Notes: generated by a model not told the origin, from the sequence alone. A stretch of DNA of 64,000 nucleotides from Nonomuraea helvata (GCF_039535785.1 NZ_BAAAXV010000005.1:62001-126000), one strand, 5' to 3'; numbered from the stretch's first letter, positions 1-9,314 are shown. Made by a program: numbers and translations.

Positions 1-390
1 ACCTGGGTCGAGCCGCTGTGGAAGACGCTGCTGTCCAACAAGGCGCTGCTGGCCGTCCTGTGGGAGCTCTTCCCCGGCCATCCCAACCTGCTGCCCGCCT
101 ACCTCGACGGGCCACGCGAGCTGACCTCCTACATCGCCAAGCCGCTGCTCGGCAGGGAGGGCGCCTCCATGCGCATCGTCACCCCCGAGGGCGCCCAGGA
201 GACGCCCGGCTCCTACGGTCAGGAGGGCTACGTCTTCCAGGGCTTCGAGGCGCTGCCCGAGTTCGAGGGGCAGCGGCCGGTGCTCGGCGCCTGGGTGGTC
301 GCCGACGAGGCCGCCGGACTGGGTATCAGGGAGACGACCGGCCTGATCACCGACGACACCTCCTCGTTCGTCCCCCACCTCATCGCCTGA
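1..390 (+). CDS. Glutathionylspermidine synthase family protein, C-terminal part (5' end outside window)
   Basis: The frame is open from base 1 to the TGA at 388-390, giving about 129 C-terminal residues. Visible stretches (WVEPLWKTLLSNKALL, HPNLLPAYL, KPLLGREGASM) are typical of the ATP-grasp end of the GSP_synth family. The family includes E. coli YgiC/YjfC and the synthetase half of glutathionylspermidine synthetase, which ligate a peptide-like acid to an amine using ATP. The substrate in actinomycetes is not known to me. A DUF350 membrane gene starts 20 bases downstream, a frequent partner of this family, so the two are probably one transcription unit. The catalytic N-terminal part cannot be seen. 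Confidence 0.85.
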   Translation, partial: TWVEPLWKTLLSNKALLAVLWELFPGHPNLLPAYLDGPRELTSYIAKPLLGREGASMRIVTPEGAQETPGSYGQEGYVFQGFEALPEFEGQRPVLGAWVVADEAAGLGIRETTGLITDDTSSFVPHLIA

Positions 391-410
391 CCCCCTGAAG
401 AGGAATCAAC

Positions 411-842
411 GTGACCCTTCTCGAGACCCTCGCCCGCGGCGCGGGCGCCATCGCCGCGTACGCCGCCGTCGGCGTGATCCTGATGATCGTCGGCTTCTAC
501 GTGATCGACTGGGCCACTCCCGGCAAGCTGAGCGAGATCATCCGCACCCAGCGCAACCCCAACGCCACCCTGCTCACCACCTCCGCCCTGGCCGCTGTCG
601 GCCTGATCGTGGCCTCCTCCATCTGGGCCTCCGGCGGCCGGCTCGCCGAAGGGCTGGCGGGCACGGCCGTGTTCGGTCTGGTCGGCATCGTGGTGCAGAC
701 CGTGGCGATGCTGCTGTTCGACCGGGTCGTGGGCATCTCCGTACGCGATCTGGTGAAGGAGCCCGAGCTGCAGCCGGGCGCGCGGCTGCTCGCCGTCACG
801 CACGTGGCGATCGGCCTCATCACCGCGGTCGCGGTCATCTAG
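411..842 (+). CDS. DUF350 family membrane protein
   Basis: 143 residues, starting at GTG 411 behind the purine-rich GAAGAGGAA at 397-405. The protein is mostly hydrophobic, with about four membrane segments (near residues 12-32, 46-65, 73-97 and 120-142). That is the usual size and layout for DUF350, which carries two repeats of a two-helix unit. Its function is unknown. DUF350 genes repeatedly lie next to GSP_synth/YjfC-type genes, as here, and a role in exporting or sensing the ligase product is only a guess. The next gene has its own leader, so this is likely the end of the unit. Confidence 0.8.
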   Translation: MTLLETLARGAGAIAAYAAVGVILMIVGFYVIDWATPGKLSEIIRTQRNPNATLLTTSALAAVGLIVASSIWASGGRLAEGLAGTAVFGLVGIVVQTVAMLLFDRVVGISVRDLVKEPELQPGARLLAVTHVAIGLITAVAVI

Positions 843-882
843 CCTCCCGTACGGCGGCCATCCAGCCTCCCGCACGGCGGTC
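841..882. repeat. Imperfect 19-bp direct repeat in front of fasR
   Basis: AGCCTCCCGTACGGCGGCC at 841-859 recurs as AGCCTCCCGCACGGCGGTC at 864-882, with 17 of 19 bases identical and a period of 23 bp. The first copy overlaps the stop codon of the DUF350 gene. It may simply be a local duplication or may carry a repeated binding site. Confidence 0.55.
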
Positions 883-967
883 CCGGCCGCGGCAGAGCGG
901 CCGGCGGCCGTCACGGCAGCGTGGTGGCCGTCGCGGTCATCCGGGCGGAGCTGGCACTCTAGGAGGC

Positions 968-2140
968 GTGACAGACCGGACCCGCGAGGACACCACACGC
1001 AGGCTCGAGCGGGCCATGGGCTCGCTCGGCACGGCCGCGATGGCGCGCATGGACGAGCAGCTGCCGTGGTTCCGCGCGCTCAGCGCGGAGGACCGGTCGT
1101 GGGTGGGGCTCGTGGCGCAGGCCGGCATCGCCGCGTTCGTCGAGTGGTTCTCGACCGCCGGCGAGGATCGCCCCACCCCCAGCATCGAGTTCTTCGGCAC
1201 GGCCCCGCGCGAGCTCAAGCGGTCCATCTCGCTCCAGCAGACCGTCGACATCGTCAGGGTCGTGGTCGAGGTGGTCGAGGCGCAGGCCCACGAGCTGGCC
1301 GCGCCCGGCGGGGAGGACCAGCTCCAGCAGGCCATGCTCCGCTACACCCGCGACGTCGCCTTCGCCGCCGCCCACGTCTACGCCCGCGAGGCCGAGGCCA
1401 GGGGCTCGTGGGACGCCAGGCTGGAGGCCCTGATCGTGGACGCCCTCGTACGCGGCGAGGTCGACGACGGCCTGCACTCCTGGGCGGCCGCGCTGGGCTG
1501 GACCTCCTCCCCCGTGGTCGTCATCGCCGGCCACGCTCCCGACGACGATCCCCGCGCGGTGATCGACGGCCTGCGGGAGAAGGGCCGCCGCATCGGCATG
1601 GACCTGCTGGCCGGCGTGCAGGGCGACCGCCTGATCGTGATCGTGGGCGGCGCGGGCAGCGTCAACGACGCGGCCAAGCAGGTCGTGCACCGCTTCGGAA
1701 TGGGCCCCATCGTCATCGGCCCCGAGGTCGCCGACCTGCACGCCGCCGCGAGCTCCGCCAGGGCGGCGCTGGCGGGGCTGAAGGCGTCGTGCGGCTGGCC
1801 CGACGCGCCGAGGCCGGTGCACTCGGAGGAGCTGCTGGCCGAGCGGGCGCTCGACGGCGACGACGACGCCAGGCAGCAGCTCATCGAGAACGTCTACCTG
1901 CCGCTCGCCGGCACGCCGCTGCTCGACACGCTGGCCACGTACCTGGAGCAGGGCACCTCGCTGGAGGCGACGGCGCGGCTGCTGTTCGTCCATCCCAACA
2001 CCGTCCGCTACCGCCTGAAGAAGATCACCGAGCTGACCGGCTACCAGCCCACCGAGGGCAGGTCGGCCTTCACCCTCCAGGTCGGACTGATTCTCGGGCG
2101 GTTGGCGGAGAGCGCCGAAACGTGGCGCGCCCTAACGTAA
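968..2140 (+). CDS. fasR: PucR-family transcriptional activator of fatty-acid synthesis (FasR type)
   Basis: 390 residues. The C-terminal end (about residues 310-385) is a PucR/CdaR helix-turn-helix: LATYLEQGTSLEATARLLFVHPNTVRYRLKKI. The middle is a GGDEF-like CdaR regulatory region without catalytic motifs. It lies directly before fabD-fabH-acpP-fabF in the same order as Streptomyces coelicolor SCO2386, where this regulator (FasR) is known to activate the fab operon. The identification therefore rests on family plus position. GTG 968 was chosen because AGGAGG lies at 961-966, although the one-base spacing is unusually short. ATG 1016 is the alternative. It probably binds the palindromic region between its own stop and fabD. 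Confidence 0.88.
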   Translation: MTDRTREDTTRRLERAMGSLGTAAMARMDEQLPWFRALSAEDRSWVGLVAQAGIAAFVEWFSTAGEDRPTPSIEFFGTAPRELKRSISLQQTVDIVRVVVEVVEAQAHELAAPGGEDQLQQAMLRYTRDVAFAAAHVYAREAEARGSWDARLEALIVDALVRGEVDDGLHSWAAALGWTSSPVVVIAGHAPDDDPRAVIDGLREKGRRIGMDLLAGVQGDRLIVIVGGAGSVNDAAKQVVHRFGMGPIVIGPEVADLHAAASSARAALAGLKASCGWPDAPRPVHSEELLAERALDGDDDARQQLIENVYLPLAGTPLLDTLATYLEQGTSLEATARLLFVHPNTVRYRLKKITELTGYQPTEGRSAFTLQVGLILGRLAESAETWRALT

Positions 2141-2145
2141 TGGCG

Positions 2146-2243
2146 GCGAAACCCCCACTGTAGGCTTCCTACAAAACCCCCCGGAGGAAGTTCGTGCGGA
2201 TCATTATCCGCGTGTCGGAGTTCTACAGGGCAAGGTGGGGTTT
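2146..2243 (+). promoter_or_regulatory. fabD leader with candidate FasR operator
   Basis: The 103-bp gap between fasR and fabD is dense in symmetry. TGTAGG-CTT-CCTACA (2159-2173) is a perfect 6-bp inverted repeat. The boxes GAAACCCCCACT (2148-2159) and AGGTGGGGTTTG (2232-2243) are near reverse complements of one another and flank it. FasR is known to bind in front of fabD in Streptomyces, so these are good candidate boxes, but I do not remember its consensus well enough to match bases. The AAGGTGGGG at 2232-2240 also serves as ribosome-binding site for fabD, so occupancy could affect translation. Confidence 0.5.
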
Positions 2244-3140
2244 GTGCTTGTACTCGTCGCTCCGGGCCAAGGTGCCCAAACGCCAGGCTTCCTGGCCCCC
2301 TGGCTCGAGCTGCCCGGCGTGGCCGACAGAATCGGCGCCTGGTCGGAGGTCGTCGGGCTCGATCTGATCGCCTACGGCACGACTGCCGACGCCGACGAGA
2401 TCCGCGACACCGCGGTCGCGCAGCCCCTGCTCGTGGCCGCCGCACTGGCTTCGGCCGAGGTGCTCGGCGCGGCCCCCGACGTGGTCGCCGGCCACAGTGT
2501 GGGCGAGTTCGCCGCCGCCGCGCTGGCCGGGGTGCTCACCCAGGAGCAGGCGCTCACGCTGGTCCGTGAGCGCGCCAAGGCCATGGCCAAGGCCGCCGCC
2601 GTCACCGAGACCGGCATGACCGCCGTGCTCGGCGGCGCCGAGGACGAGGTCCTGGCCGCCATCGAGAAGCACGACCTGACCCCCGCCAACATCAACGGCG
2701 CCGGCCAGATCGTGGCGGGCGGCACGCTGGAGCAGCTCGCCGCGCTCAAGGACGACCCGCCGGCCCGCGCCCGCCTCATCCCGCTGAAGGTGGCCGGCGC
2801 CTTCCACACCCGCCACATGGCCTCCGCGGTGGAGAGCCTGCGCGAGGCCGCAGCCAACGTCGTCCCCGCCGACCCCGCCATCACGCTGCTGTCCAACTCG
2901 GACGGCCAGGCGGTCTCCGGCGGCGCCGAGTTCGTGGAGCGGCTGGTCAAGCAGATCAGCAGCCCCGTCCGGTGGGACGCCTGCATGCAGACCATGGGCG
3001 CGCTCGGCGTCACGAAGATGATCGAGCTGCTGCCCGGCGGCACGCTCACCGGCCTGGCCAGGCGCGGCCTGTCCGGCGTTCAGACTGTGGCGCTGAAGAC
3101 CCCCGACGACATCGAAGCGGCCAGGGAGCTGATCAAGTGA
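2244..3140 (+). CDS. fabD: Malonyl-CoA:ACP transacylase FabD
   Basis: 298 residues. It transfers malonyl from CoA to ACP for fatty-acid elongation. The active-site serine is Ser85 in GHSVGEF and the catalytic histidine is His188 in GAFHTRHM. The oxyanion loop APGQGAQ is at the N-terminus, and the arginine of RERAKAM is the usual malonate-binding position. Start GTG 2244 (protein beginning MLVLVAPGQGAQ) is preferred over the in-frame GTG 2235. It reproduces the family N-terminus and lies about four bases behind AAGGTGGGG. It is the first gene of the fab operon and overlaps fabH by four bases (GTGA), so translation is coupled. Confidence 0.96.
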   Translation: MLVLVAPGQGAQTPGFLAPWLELPGVADRIGAWSEVVGLDLIAYGTTADADEIRDTAVAQPLLVAAALASAEVLGAAPDVVAGHSVGEFAAAALAGVLTQEQALTLVRERAKAMAKAAAVTETGMTAVLGGAEDEVLAAIEKHDLTPANINGAGQIVAGGTLEQLAALKDDPPARARLIPLKVAGAFHTRHMASAVESLREAAANVVPADPAITLLSNSDGQAVSGGAEFVERLVKQISSPVRWDACMQTMGALGVTKMIELLPGGTLTGLARRGLSGVQTVALKTPDDIEAARELIK

Positions 3141-4093
3141 AGGTCCCCGACATCGCCCCGGGCGGCAGGATTCTCGCCTTCGGCCACTACCAGCCGGCAA
3201 ACGTCGTCACCAACGACGACCTGGCCAAGACCATGGACACCAACGACGAGTGGATCCAGTCCCGGGTCGGCATCAAGGAGCGCCGGATCGCGTCCCACGG
3301 CGAGTCCGTCGAGGACATGGCCACCATCGCCGGCGGCAAGGCGCTGGCCGCGAGCGGCCTGTCGCCGGAGGACGTCGACCTGGTCATCGTGGCCACCTGC
3401 ACGCTCGAGACCCAGATCCCCAACGCCTCCGCCGTCGTGGCCCACCGTCTCGGCATCAAGGCGCCCGGCGCGTTCGACGTGAACGCCGCCTGCGCGGGGT
3501 TCTGCTACGCCCTCGCCACCGCGAGCGCCGCCGTACGTGGCGGCGCGGCCAGGAACGTGCTGGTCATCGGCGCGGAGAAGCTGTCGCAGTGGGTCGACTG
3601 GACCGACCGGTCCACCGCCGTGATCTTCGCCGACGGCGCGGGCGCCGCGGTGGTGGCTCCCTCGGAGACCCCGGGCATCGGCCCCGTGGTGTGGGGCAGC
3701 TCCGGCGACAGGTCCGAGGCCATCAGCATCAAGGACCGCGAGCACTTCCTCCACCAGGAGGGCCAGACCGTCTTCCGCTGGGCGACCACCGCGCTCCACC
3801 CGGTGGCGCTCGAAGCCTGCGAGCGGGCGGGCGTGGACCCGGCGGAGCTGAGCGCGTTCGTGCCGCACCAGGCCAACCTCCGTATCATCGAGGCCATCGC
3901 CCGCAAGCTGGGCGCCGACAAGGCCGTGATCGCCCGCGACATCGTCGACGCGGGCAACACCTCGGCCGCCTCGATCCCGCTGGCGCTCTCGCGCATGATC
4001 GAGCGCGGCGAGGTCCGCTCCGGCGACCTCGCGCTGCTGCTCGGCTTCGGCGCGGGCCTCACCTACGCGGGCCAAGTGATCGAGATCCCTTAG
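3137..4093 (+). CDS. fabH: 3-oxoacyl-ACP synthase III FabH
   Basis: 318 residues, normal for the family. It condenses an acyl-CoA starter (in actinomycetes often branched) with malonyl-ACP. The triad is visible: Cys119 in NAACAGF, His244 in VPHQANLRI and Asn274 in DAGNTSAAS. The start GTG 3137 overlaps the fabD stop (GTGA). The gene is separated from acpP by 72 bases containing a short hairpin. Starter selectivity cannot be read from the sequence by eye. Confidence 0.96.
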   Translation: MKVPDIAPGGRILAFGHYQPANVVTNDDLAKTMDTNDEWIQSRVGIKERRIASHGESVEDMATIAGGKALAASGLSPEDVDLVIVATCTLETQIPNASAVVAHRLGIKAPGAFDVNAACAGFCYALATASAAVRGGAARNVLVIGAEKLSQWVDWTDRSTAVIFADGAGAAVVAPSETPGIGPVVWGSSGDRSEAISIKDREHFLHQEGQTVFRWATTALHPVALEACERAGVDPAELSAFVPHQANLRIIEAIARKLGADKAVIARDIVDAGNTSAASIPLALSRMIERGEVRSGDLALLLGFGAGLTYAGQVIEIP

Positions 4094-4116
4094 CCTCCCC
4101 CCACCCATCAAGAGCT

Positions 4117-4135
4117 TGTACGGCACAGCCGTACA
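4117..4135 (+). promoter_or_regulatory. Perfect 8-bp inverted repeat before acpP
   Basis: TGTACGGC-ACA-GCCGTACA forms an 8-bp stem with a three-base loop, 15 bases before the AGGAG of acpP. It could be an RNA hairpin protecting the acpP message or a protein-binding site. Its TGTA...TACA ends match the palindrome before fabD. It lacks a T-run, so it is not a standard terminator. Confidence 0.5.
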
Positions 4136-4165
4136 GAACCCAGAAACCAAAGGAGAACCATCGAC

Positions 4166-4405
4166 ATGGCTGCCACCGAGCAGGAGATCCTCGCGGGCCT
4201 CGGCAAGATCATCAACGAGATCACCGGCATCCCGGCCTCTGACGTGACCCCCGAGAAGAGCTTCGTGGACGACCTCGACATCGACTCCCTGTCCATGGTC
4301 GAGATCGCCGTGGCCGCCCAGGACGAGTTCGGCGTCGAGATCCCCGACGACCAGCTCAAGAACCTGAAGACGGTCAAGGACGTCCTCAACTTCATCCAGG
4401 GCTGA
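4166..4405 (+). CDS. acpP: Acyl carrier protein
   Basis: 79 residues, acidic, a single four-helix carrier domain. The phosphopantetheine attachment site is Ser41 in DIDSLSMVEI. It carries growing acyl chains between the Fab enzymes. Start ATG 4166 lies ten bases behind AGGAG (4151-4155). Its position inside fabD-fabH-acpP-fabF marks it as the housekeeping fatty-acid ACP and not a polyketide carrier. Structured RNA elements flank it on both sides, as might be expected for a message needed in excess over its neighbours. Confidence 0.97.
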   Translation: MAATEQEILAGLGKIINEITGIPASDVTPEKSFVDDLDIDSLSMVEIAVAAQDEFGVEIPDDQLKNLKTVKDVLNFIQG

Positions 4406-4411
4406 CGGATG

Positions 4412-4489
4412 AGAAACCTGCTAAATGGACTGCCGCTACGGCCTCGACCGTGAACGGCAGTTGGGCGGCAGGCCGATGAGCAGGTTTCT
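4412..4489 (+). promoter_or_regulatory. Nested hairpin between acpP and fabF
   Basis: Three stems lie inside one another. The outer is AGAAACCTGCT (4412-4422) with AGCAGGTTTCT (4479-4489), 11 bp perfect. The middle is ACTGCCG (4429-4435) with CGGCAGT (4455-4461). The apical is ACGG (4438-4441) with CCGT (4448-4451). The outer arm ends in TTTCTTG. It fills the gap between acpP and fabF and could act as a partial terminator, an RNase barrier stabilising the upstream acpP message, or a binding site. No function is proven. Confidence 0.65.
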
Positions 4490-4533
4490 TGTCCGATACC
4501 CACCTCATTCTGACTAGCAAGGAGCGCGAAAAA

Positions 4534-5766
<1,233 letters not shown>

Positions 5767-5767
5767 C

Positions 5768-7192
5768 ATGACCGTGCTGGACAACCGGATGGCGGCAGAC
5801 GGTTCCGAACAGGAGCCCGCCGATCCCCGTGATCCAGTCGTCCGGCTGAACGCGCTGCTCGACGAGGGCTCGCTGCGGCTGATCACTCCCCAGGACAAGA
5901 GCGGTGTGCTGACCGCCATGGGCCGCGTCGAGGGTGTTCCCGTCGTCGCCTTCTGCAGTGACGCCCGCTTCCAGGGCGGCGCGATGGGCAGCGAGGGCTG
6001 CGAGCACATCGTGCACGCCTACGACGTGGCCGTCCGTGAACGGGTGCCGATCATCGGGATCTGGCACTCCGGCGGTGCGCGACTCGCCGAAGGCGTCGAG
6101 TCGCTGCACGCCGTCGGCACGGTCTTCGCCGCCATGACCAAGGCGTCCGGTGTGGTGCCGCAGATCTCCGTGGTCGTCGGCCCGGCCGCCGGCGGCGCCG
6201 CCTACGGCCCCGCGCTGACCGACCTGGTCATCCTGGCCGACTCCGGCCGCATCTTCGTCACCGGCCCCGACGTGGTCCGCAGCGTCACCGGCGAGAGCGT
6301 CGACGCCGCGGCCCTGGGCGGCCCCGAGCCCCACAGCAAGCGCAGCGGCGTCGTGCACGTCGTCACCAAGTCCGAGACCGACGCGTACGTCAAGGCGCGC
6401 CAGCTCGCCACGCTCCTCGGCCACCAGGGCCGGGTGCGCACCGGAGAAATCGAGGAAGTGGACTTCTCCACACTGCTGCCCGAGTCGGCGAGGCGCGCAT
6501 ACGACGTCAAGCCGCTGGTCAACGGCCTGCTCGACGAGCCCGGCATCGAGCTGCACCCCAAGTGGGCGCCCAACATCGTCACGTCGCTCGGCCGCCTCGG
6601 TGGCCGGACGGTCGGTGTGATCGCCAACAACCCGATGCGGCTCGGCGGCTGCCTCGACGCCACGTCCGCCGAGAAGGCCGCCCGATTCGTTCGTATGTGT
6701 GACGCGTTCGGAGTGCCGCTGGTTGTCCTCGTGGACGTGCCCGGTTACCTGCCCGGGGTCGGACAGGAGCACGACGGGGTCGTCCGGCGGGGCGCCAAGC
6801 TGCTGCACGCCTTCGCCGAGGCCTCGGTGCCCCGGGTCACGCTGGTGACGCGGAAGGCGTACGGCGGGGCGTACATCGCGATGAACTCCCGCGCGCTCGG
6901 CGCCACCAAGGTGTTCGCCTGGCCGACCACCGAGGTGGCGGTCATGGGGGCGGTGGCGGCCGTACGCATCCTCAAGCGGCGCGAGCTGGCCGCGGCGCCG
7001 GAGGAGGAGCGGGCGGAGCTGGAGCAGAAGCTGGCCGCCGAGCACGAGAAGCTGGCCGGTGGGCTCGTACGGGCGCAGGAGCTGGGGGTCATCGACGAGG
7101 TGATCAAGCCCGAGGAGACGCGCGGCGCCATCGCCAAGATCCTCGCCCAGGCGACGCCTGCCCGCGGCGCCCACGGCAACATCCCCCTATAA
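5768..7192 (+). CDS. accD: Acyl-CoA carboxylase beta subunit (carboxyltransferase, AccD6-like)
   Basis: 474 residues, close to the size of mycobacterial AccD6, which likewise ends the FAS-II gene cluster. It transfers carboxyl from carboxybiotin to acetyl- or propionyl-CoA, making the malonyl-CoA used by FabD. Two crotonase-like halves are visible, with the glycine-rich oxyanion stretches (IWHSGGARLAEG and GPAAGGAAYGPAL in the first, RKAYGGAYIAMNS in the second). It needs a biotinylated alpha subunit, which is not in this window. Start ATG 5768 follows the fabF stop by one base. Substrate preference is not decided by what I can see. Confidence 0.92.
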   Translation: MTVLDNRMAADGSEQEPADPRDPVVRLNALLDEGSLRLITPQDKSGVLTAMGRVEGVPVVAFCSDARFQGGAMGSEGCEHIVHAYDVAVRERVPIIGIWHSGGARLAEGVESLHAVGTVFAAMTKASGVVPQISVVVGPAAGGAAYGPALTDLVILADSGRIFVTGPDVVRSVTGESVDAAALGGPEPHSKRSGVVHVVTKSETDAYVKARQLATLLGHQGRVRTGEIEEVDFSTLLPESARRAYDVKPLVNGLLDEPGIELHPKWAPNIVTSLGRLGGRTVGVIANNPMRLGGCLDATSAEKAARFVRMCDAFGVPLVVLVDVPGYLPGVGQEHDGVVRRGAKLLHAFAEASVPRVTLVTRKAYGGAYIAMNSRALGATKVFAWPTTEVAVMGAVAAVRILKRRELAAAPEEERAELEQKLAAEHEKLAGGLVRAQELGVIDEVIKPEETRGAIAKILAQATPARGAHGNIPL

Positions 7193-7212
7193 CCCTCCCC
7201 AGGGCTCTTCCG

Positions 7213-7244
7213 AAGGACCTCGCCGACCTCGGCGGGGTCCTTTT
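7213..7244 (+). terminator. Intrinsic terminator of the fab operon
   Basis: AAGGACCTCGCCG (7213-7225) pairs with CGGCGGGGTCCTT (through 7242) around a four-base loop. The stem is 13 bp with one wobble and runs directly into TTTT. It lies 21 bases after the accD stop. Confidence 0.9.
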
Positions 7245-7570
7245 GCATGCGCCCTTCTGGCGCGTCCACCTCCCTGGGCCACCCGCATCCCCTCGCCGGG
7301 GCGCGGGGCTGAGGCGCAAGGGGACGCGAGCGGGACGCAGGGCGTGCAGCGCGAGACGCGGAGCACGGGACGCCGAGCACGGGACGCGGAGCACGCGGCC
7401 GAAGGCGCGGCGGCGTGCGCGCGGCGCGAGACGCGGAGCAGGCGGCCGGAGGCGCGGAGCGGGCGGCGTTCGGGCCGTCGAGTGTCCCGCCGATCCCACC
7501 CCTACGGGACCCGCATTCACGCCGGCGGAGGCGGCGCCGCATCACAAGCGGACCTGGGCCGACTTCCCAA
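7245..7570. other. GC-extreme intergenic spacer without a credible gene
   Basis: This space lies between two facing terminators. It holds a tandem-repeat tract (7355-7457) and runs of Arg/Gly/Ala-rich open frames on both strands that look like composition artefacts: no start with a convincing ribosome site and no recognisable protein. No promoter or RNA gene was seen. Confidence 0.6.
7355..7457. repeat. 14-bp tandem repeats and a 28-bp near-direct repeat
   Basis: GACGCGGAGCACGG, GACGCCGAGCACGG and GACGCGGAGCACGC follow one another exactly at 7355-7396 (three 14-bp units, one internal mismatch). A larger block starting at 7383 recurs at 7430-7457 with about two differences in 28 bases. The tract lies in non-coding DNA. 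Confidence 0.8.
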
Positions 7571-7602
7571 GAGGCCCCGCACCGGCGTCGGTGCGGGGCC
7601 TC
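7571..7602 (-). terminator. Strong hairpin terminator of the DUF3145 gene
   Basis: GAGGCCCCGCACCG (7571-7584) pairs perfectly with CGGTGCGGGGCCTC (7589-7602) around GCGT. It lies 28 bases downstream of the minus-strand stop. There is no T-run, as is common in actinomycetes, so it may be strand-neutral. Confidence 0.8.
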
Positions 7603-7630
7603 TGCGGCTTACGGGAGGCCGTGGCGGAGG

Positions 7631-8125
7631 TCAGACGGCGGCGTGGAGCCAGCGGACCGGTGCGCCGTCGCCCGCGTACCGGAAGGGCTCCAACTCCTCG
7701 TCCCAGGGCCGTCCGAGCATCTTGTCCAGCTCGTCCTCCAGCACACACCTCCCCTGAGCCGCCATCATCATCGCGGCCCTGAGCCGGTCCTCGGGGATCA
7801 TGATGTCGCCCGCGACGCCGATGACCGCCGTGAAGGCGCCGAGGGTCGGCGTGTAGGCGTGGCGGGACCCGTCCACACCCGGCGAGGCGTCCTCGGTGAT
7901 CTCGAACCGGAGGCGCTGCCAGCCCATCAGCGAGGAGGCGATGGCCGCGGCGATGCCCGGTCTGCCTTCCCATTCCGCCTGCGCGCGTACGACATTGGGC
8001 GCGGCGGGTTGCGGCGTCCACGTCAGGTCTACGGGCACGCCAAGGACACCCGCGACTGCCCATTCGATGTGTGGGCACAGCGCGGGCTGAGCCGAGTGGA
8101 CGTAAAGGACGCCACGAGCAGACAC
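7631..8125 (-). CDS. DUF3145 domain-containing protein
   Basis: 164 residues, soluble, no signal peptide. It matches from memory the actinobacteria-only DUF3145 family: N-terminus GVLYVHSAQPALCPHIEWA, C-terminal DELDKMLGRPWDEELEPFRYAG. Function is unknown. In several actinomycetes it lies next to the fab locus, as here. GTG 8125 is supported by GGGAGGT six to seven bases upstream. It is monocistronic, with a perfect 14-bp hairpin after its stop. Confidence 0.85.
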   Translation of the reverse strand: MSARGVLYVHSAQPALCPHIEWAVAGVLGVPVDLTWTPQPAAPNVVRAQAEWEGRPGIAAAIASSLMGWQRLRFEITEDASPGVDGSRHAYTPTLGAFTAVIGVAGDIMIPEDRLRAAMMMAAQGRCVLEDELDKMLGRPWDEELEPFRYAGDGAPVRWLHAAV

Positions 8126-8300
8126 CGGACCTCCCGTTTCGGTACGAGGTGCGCCTTCCCCAACGGCCTCGCCACGGGATGATCACAAGTGACTAGGGAG
8201 AGACTACCGTCGGTCGCTATCCGGCACCAGAGGGGGGCCATACCAACTTGGTGCGGGAGTGGCATGTGACAGTTGGACGAGCGGGGAAACATACCGCCTC

Positions 8301-9314
8301 ATGGAAATGCAATCTGTCGGCGCGGCGTTCATCCGGCCTGGTCAGCTGCTGACTGACCGCACCGCGCTGTCCGCCGCCAGGCGGTGGACCCAGGCGGTGT
8401 CGGAGGCGGACGGCGTCTGCGTGATCCACCTGTCGCCCGGCGCCGACCCCTGCGAGATCACAGCCGAACTACGCGAACAGGGCCTCAGGGCGTCGCCGAA
8501 CCACGTGTTCCGCGGCCAGCCCCTGTTCTTCGGCGGTCCCGCGTCCAGACCTTTCCCCGTCCCACCCATCCCCCACAAACCGGGCCGGTCCCACTCGGAC
8601 GTGGTCGTGGGGCTGCTCGACACCGGCGTGGCCAAGCATCCGTGGTGGGCCGGCACCGACTGGTACGGCCAGACCGCCCCGGAGGACGGCGACGCGACCG
8701 AGGGCTCGCAGGCCGGACACGGCACGTTCATCGCCGGCCTGCTGGCCCGCCAGGCACCGGGCGCGGCGCTGCGCGTGCACCGGGTGCTCGACGGCGACGG
8801 CGTCAGCGACGAGGCGACCGTCGCGCGCGCCCTCTTCCGCATGCGGGAGCGCCCGCCGCACGTGCTCAACCTCTCCTTCGGTGGCCACACTTTCGACGAC
8901 CGGCCGCCTCAGCTCCTGGGCGACGCCATCGCCGCGCTGCAGGACACGGTGACCGTGGCCTGCGCGGGCAACACCGGGTCCGACCGGCCGTTCTGGCCCG
9001 CGGCGATGCCCAACGTGGTGGGCGTGGCCGCCGTGGACGCGTCCGAGGAGCGCCGGGCACCCTACTCCGGCTACGGCACCTGGGTGGACGCCTGCGCCCG
9101 CGGCGACTGGCTGACCAGCAGTTTCCTGGACGGGGGCGACTTCGCGGGATACGCGACATGGAGCGGCACGTCCTTCGCCACCGCCCTGGTGGCGGGGGCC
9201 CTCGCGGACGCGGCCAAGAGCGAGCCGGCCAAGGAAGTGGCCAGGCGGCTCTTCGACTCGGAGGACGCCCGGCAAATTCCCGATCTGGGGGTTCTCATCC
9301 CGGCGAGTCTGTAG
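8301..9314 (+). CDS. Intracellular S8 (subtilisin-like) serine protease of the CHAT/sigma module
   Basis: 337 residues from ATG 8301. The complete subtilase machinery is present: Asp107 (GLLDTGV), His140 (GHGTFIAG), oxyanion Asn224 (CAGNTG) and Ser291 (SGTSFATALVAG). There is no signal peptide, no lipobox, no membrane segment and no obvious long propeptide. It should act in the cytoplasm, unlike most actinomycete subtilases. About 100 residues precede the catalytic domain. Neither ATG 8301 nor the in-frame GTG 8259 has a good ribosome site; 8301 is a judgement call. Downstream come a sigma factor, a small protein and a TPR-CHAT protease on the same strand, suggesting a proteolytic regulatory or suicide module. 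Confidence 0.85.
   Translation: MEMQSVGAAFIRPGQLLTDRTALSAARRWTQAVSEADGVCVIHLSPGADPCEITAELREQGLRASPNHVFRGQPLFFGGPASRPFPVPPIPHKPGRSHSDVVVGLLDTGVAKHPWWAGTDWYGQTAPEDGDATEGSQAGHGTFIAGLLARQAPGAALRVHRVLDGDGVSDEATVARALFRMRERPPHVLNLSFGGHTFDDRPPQLLGDAIAALQDTVTVACAGNTGSDRPFWPAAMPNVVGVAAVDASEERRAPYSGYGTWVDACARGDWLTSSFLDGGDFAGYATWSGTSFATALVAGALADAAKSEPAKEVARRLFDSEDARQIPDLGVLIPASL

Noticed and set aside
951..967. CTGGCACTC before fasR, like half of a CIRCE heat-shock operator
   Set aside because: The inverted second half (GAGTGCTAA-type) is absent.
7243..7782. Arg/Gly/Ala-rich open frames over the spacer after the fab operon
   Set aside because: Low-complexity translation of GC-rich repeats, no ribosome site, overlaps a terminator and the DUF3145 gene.
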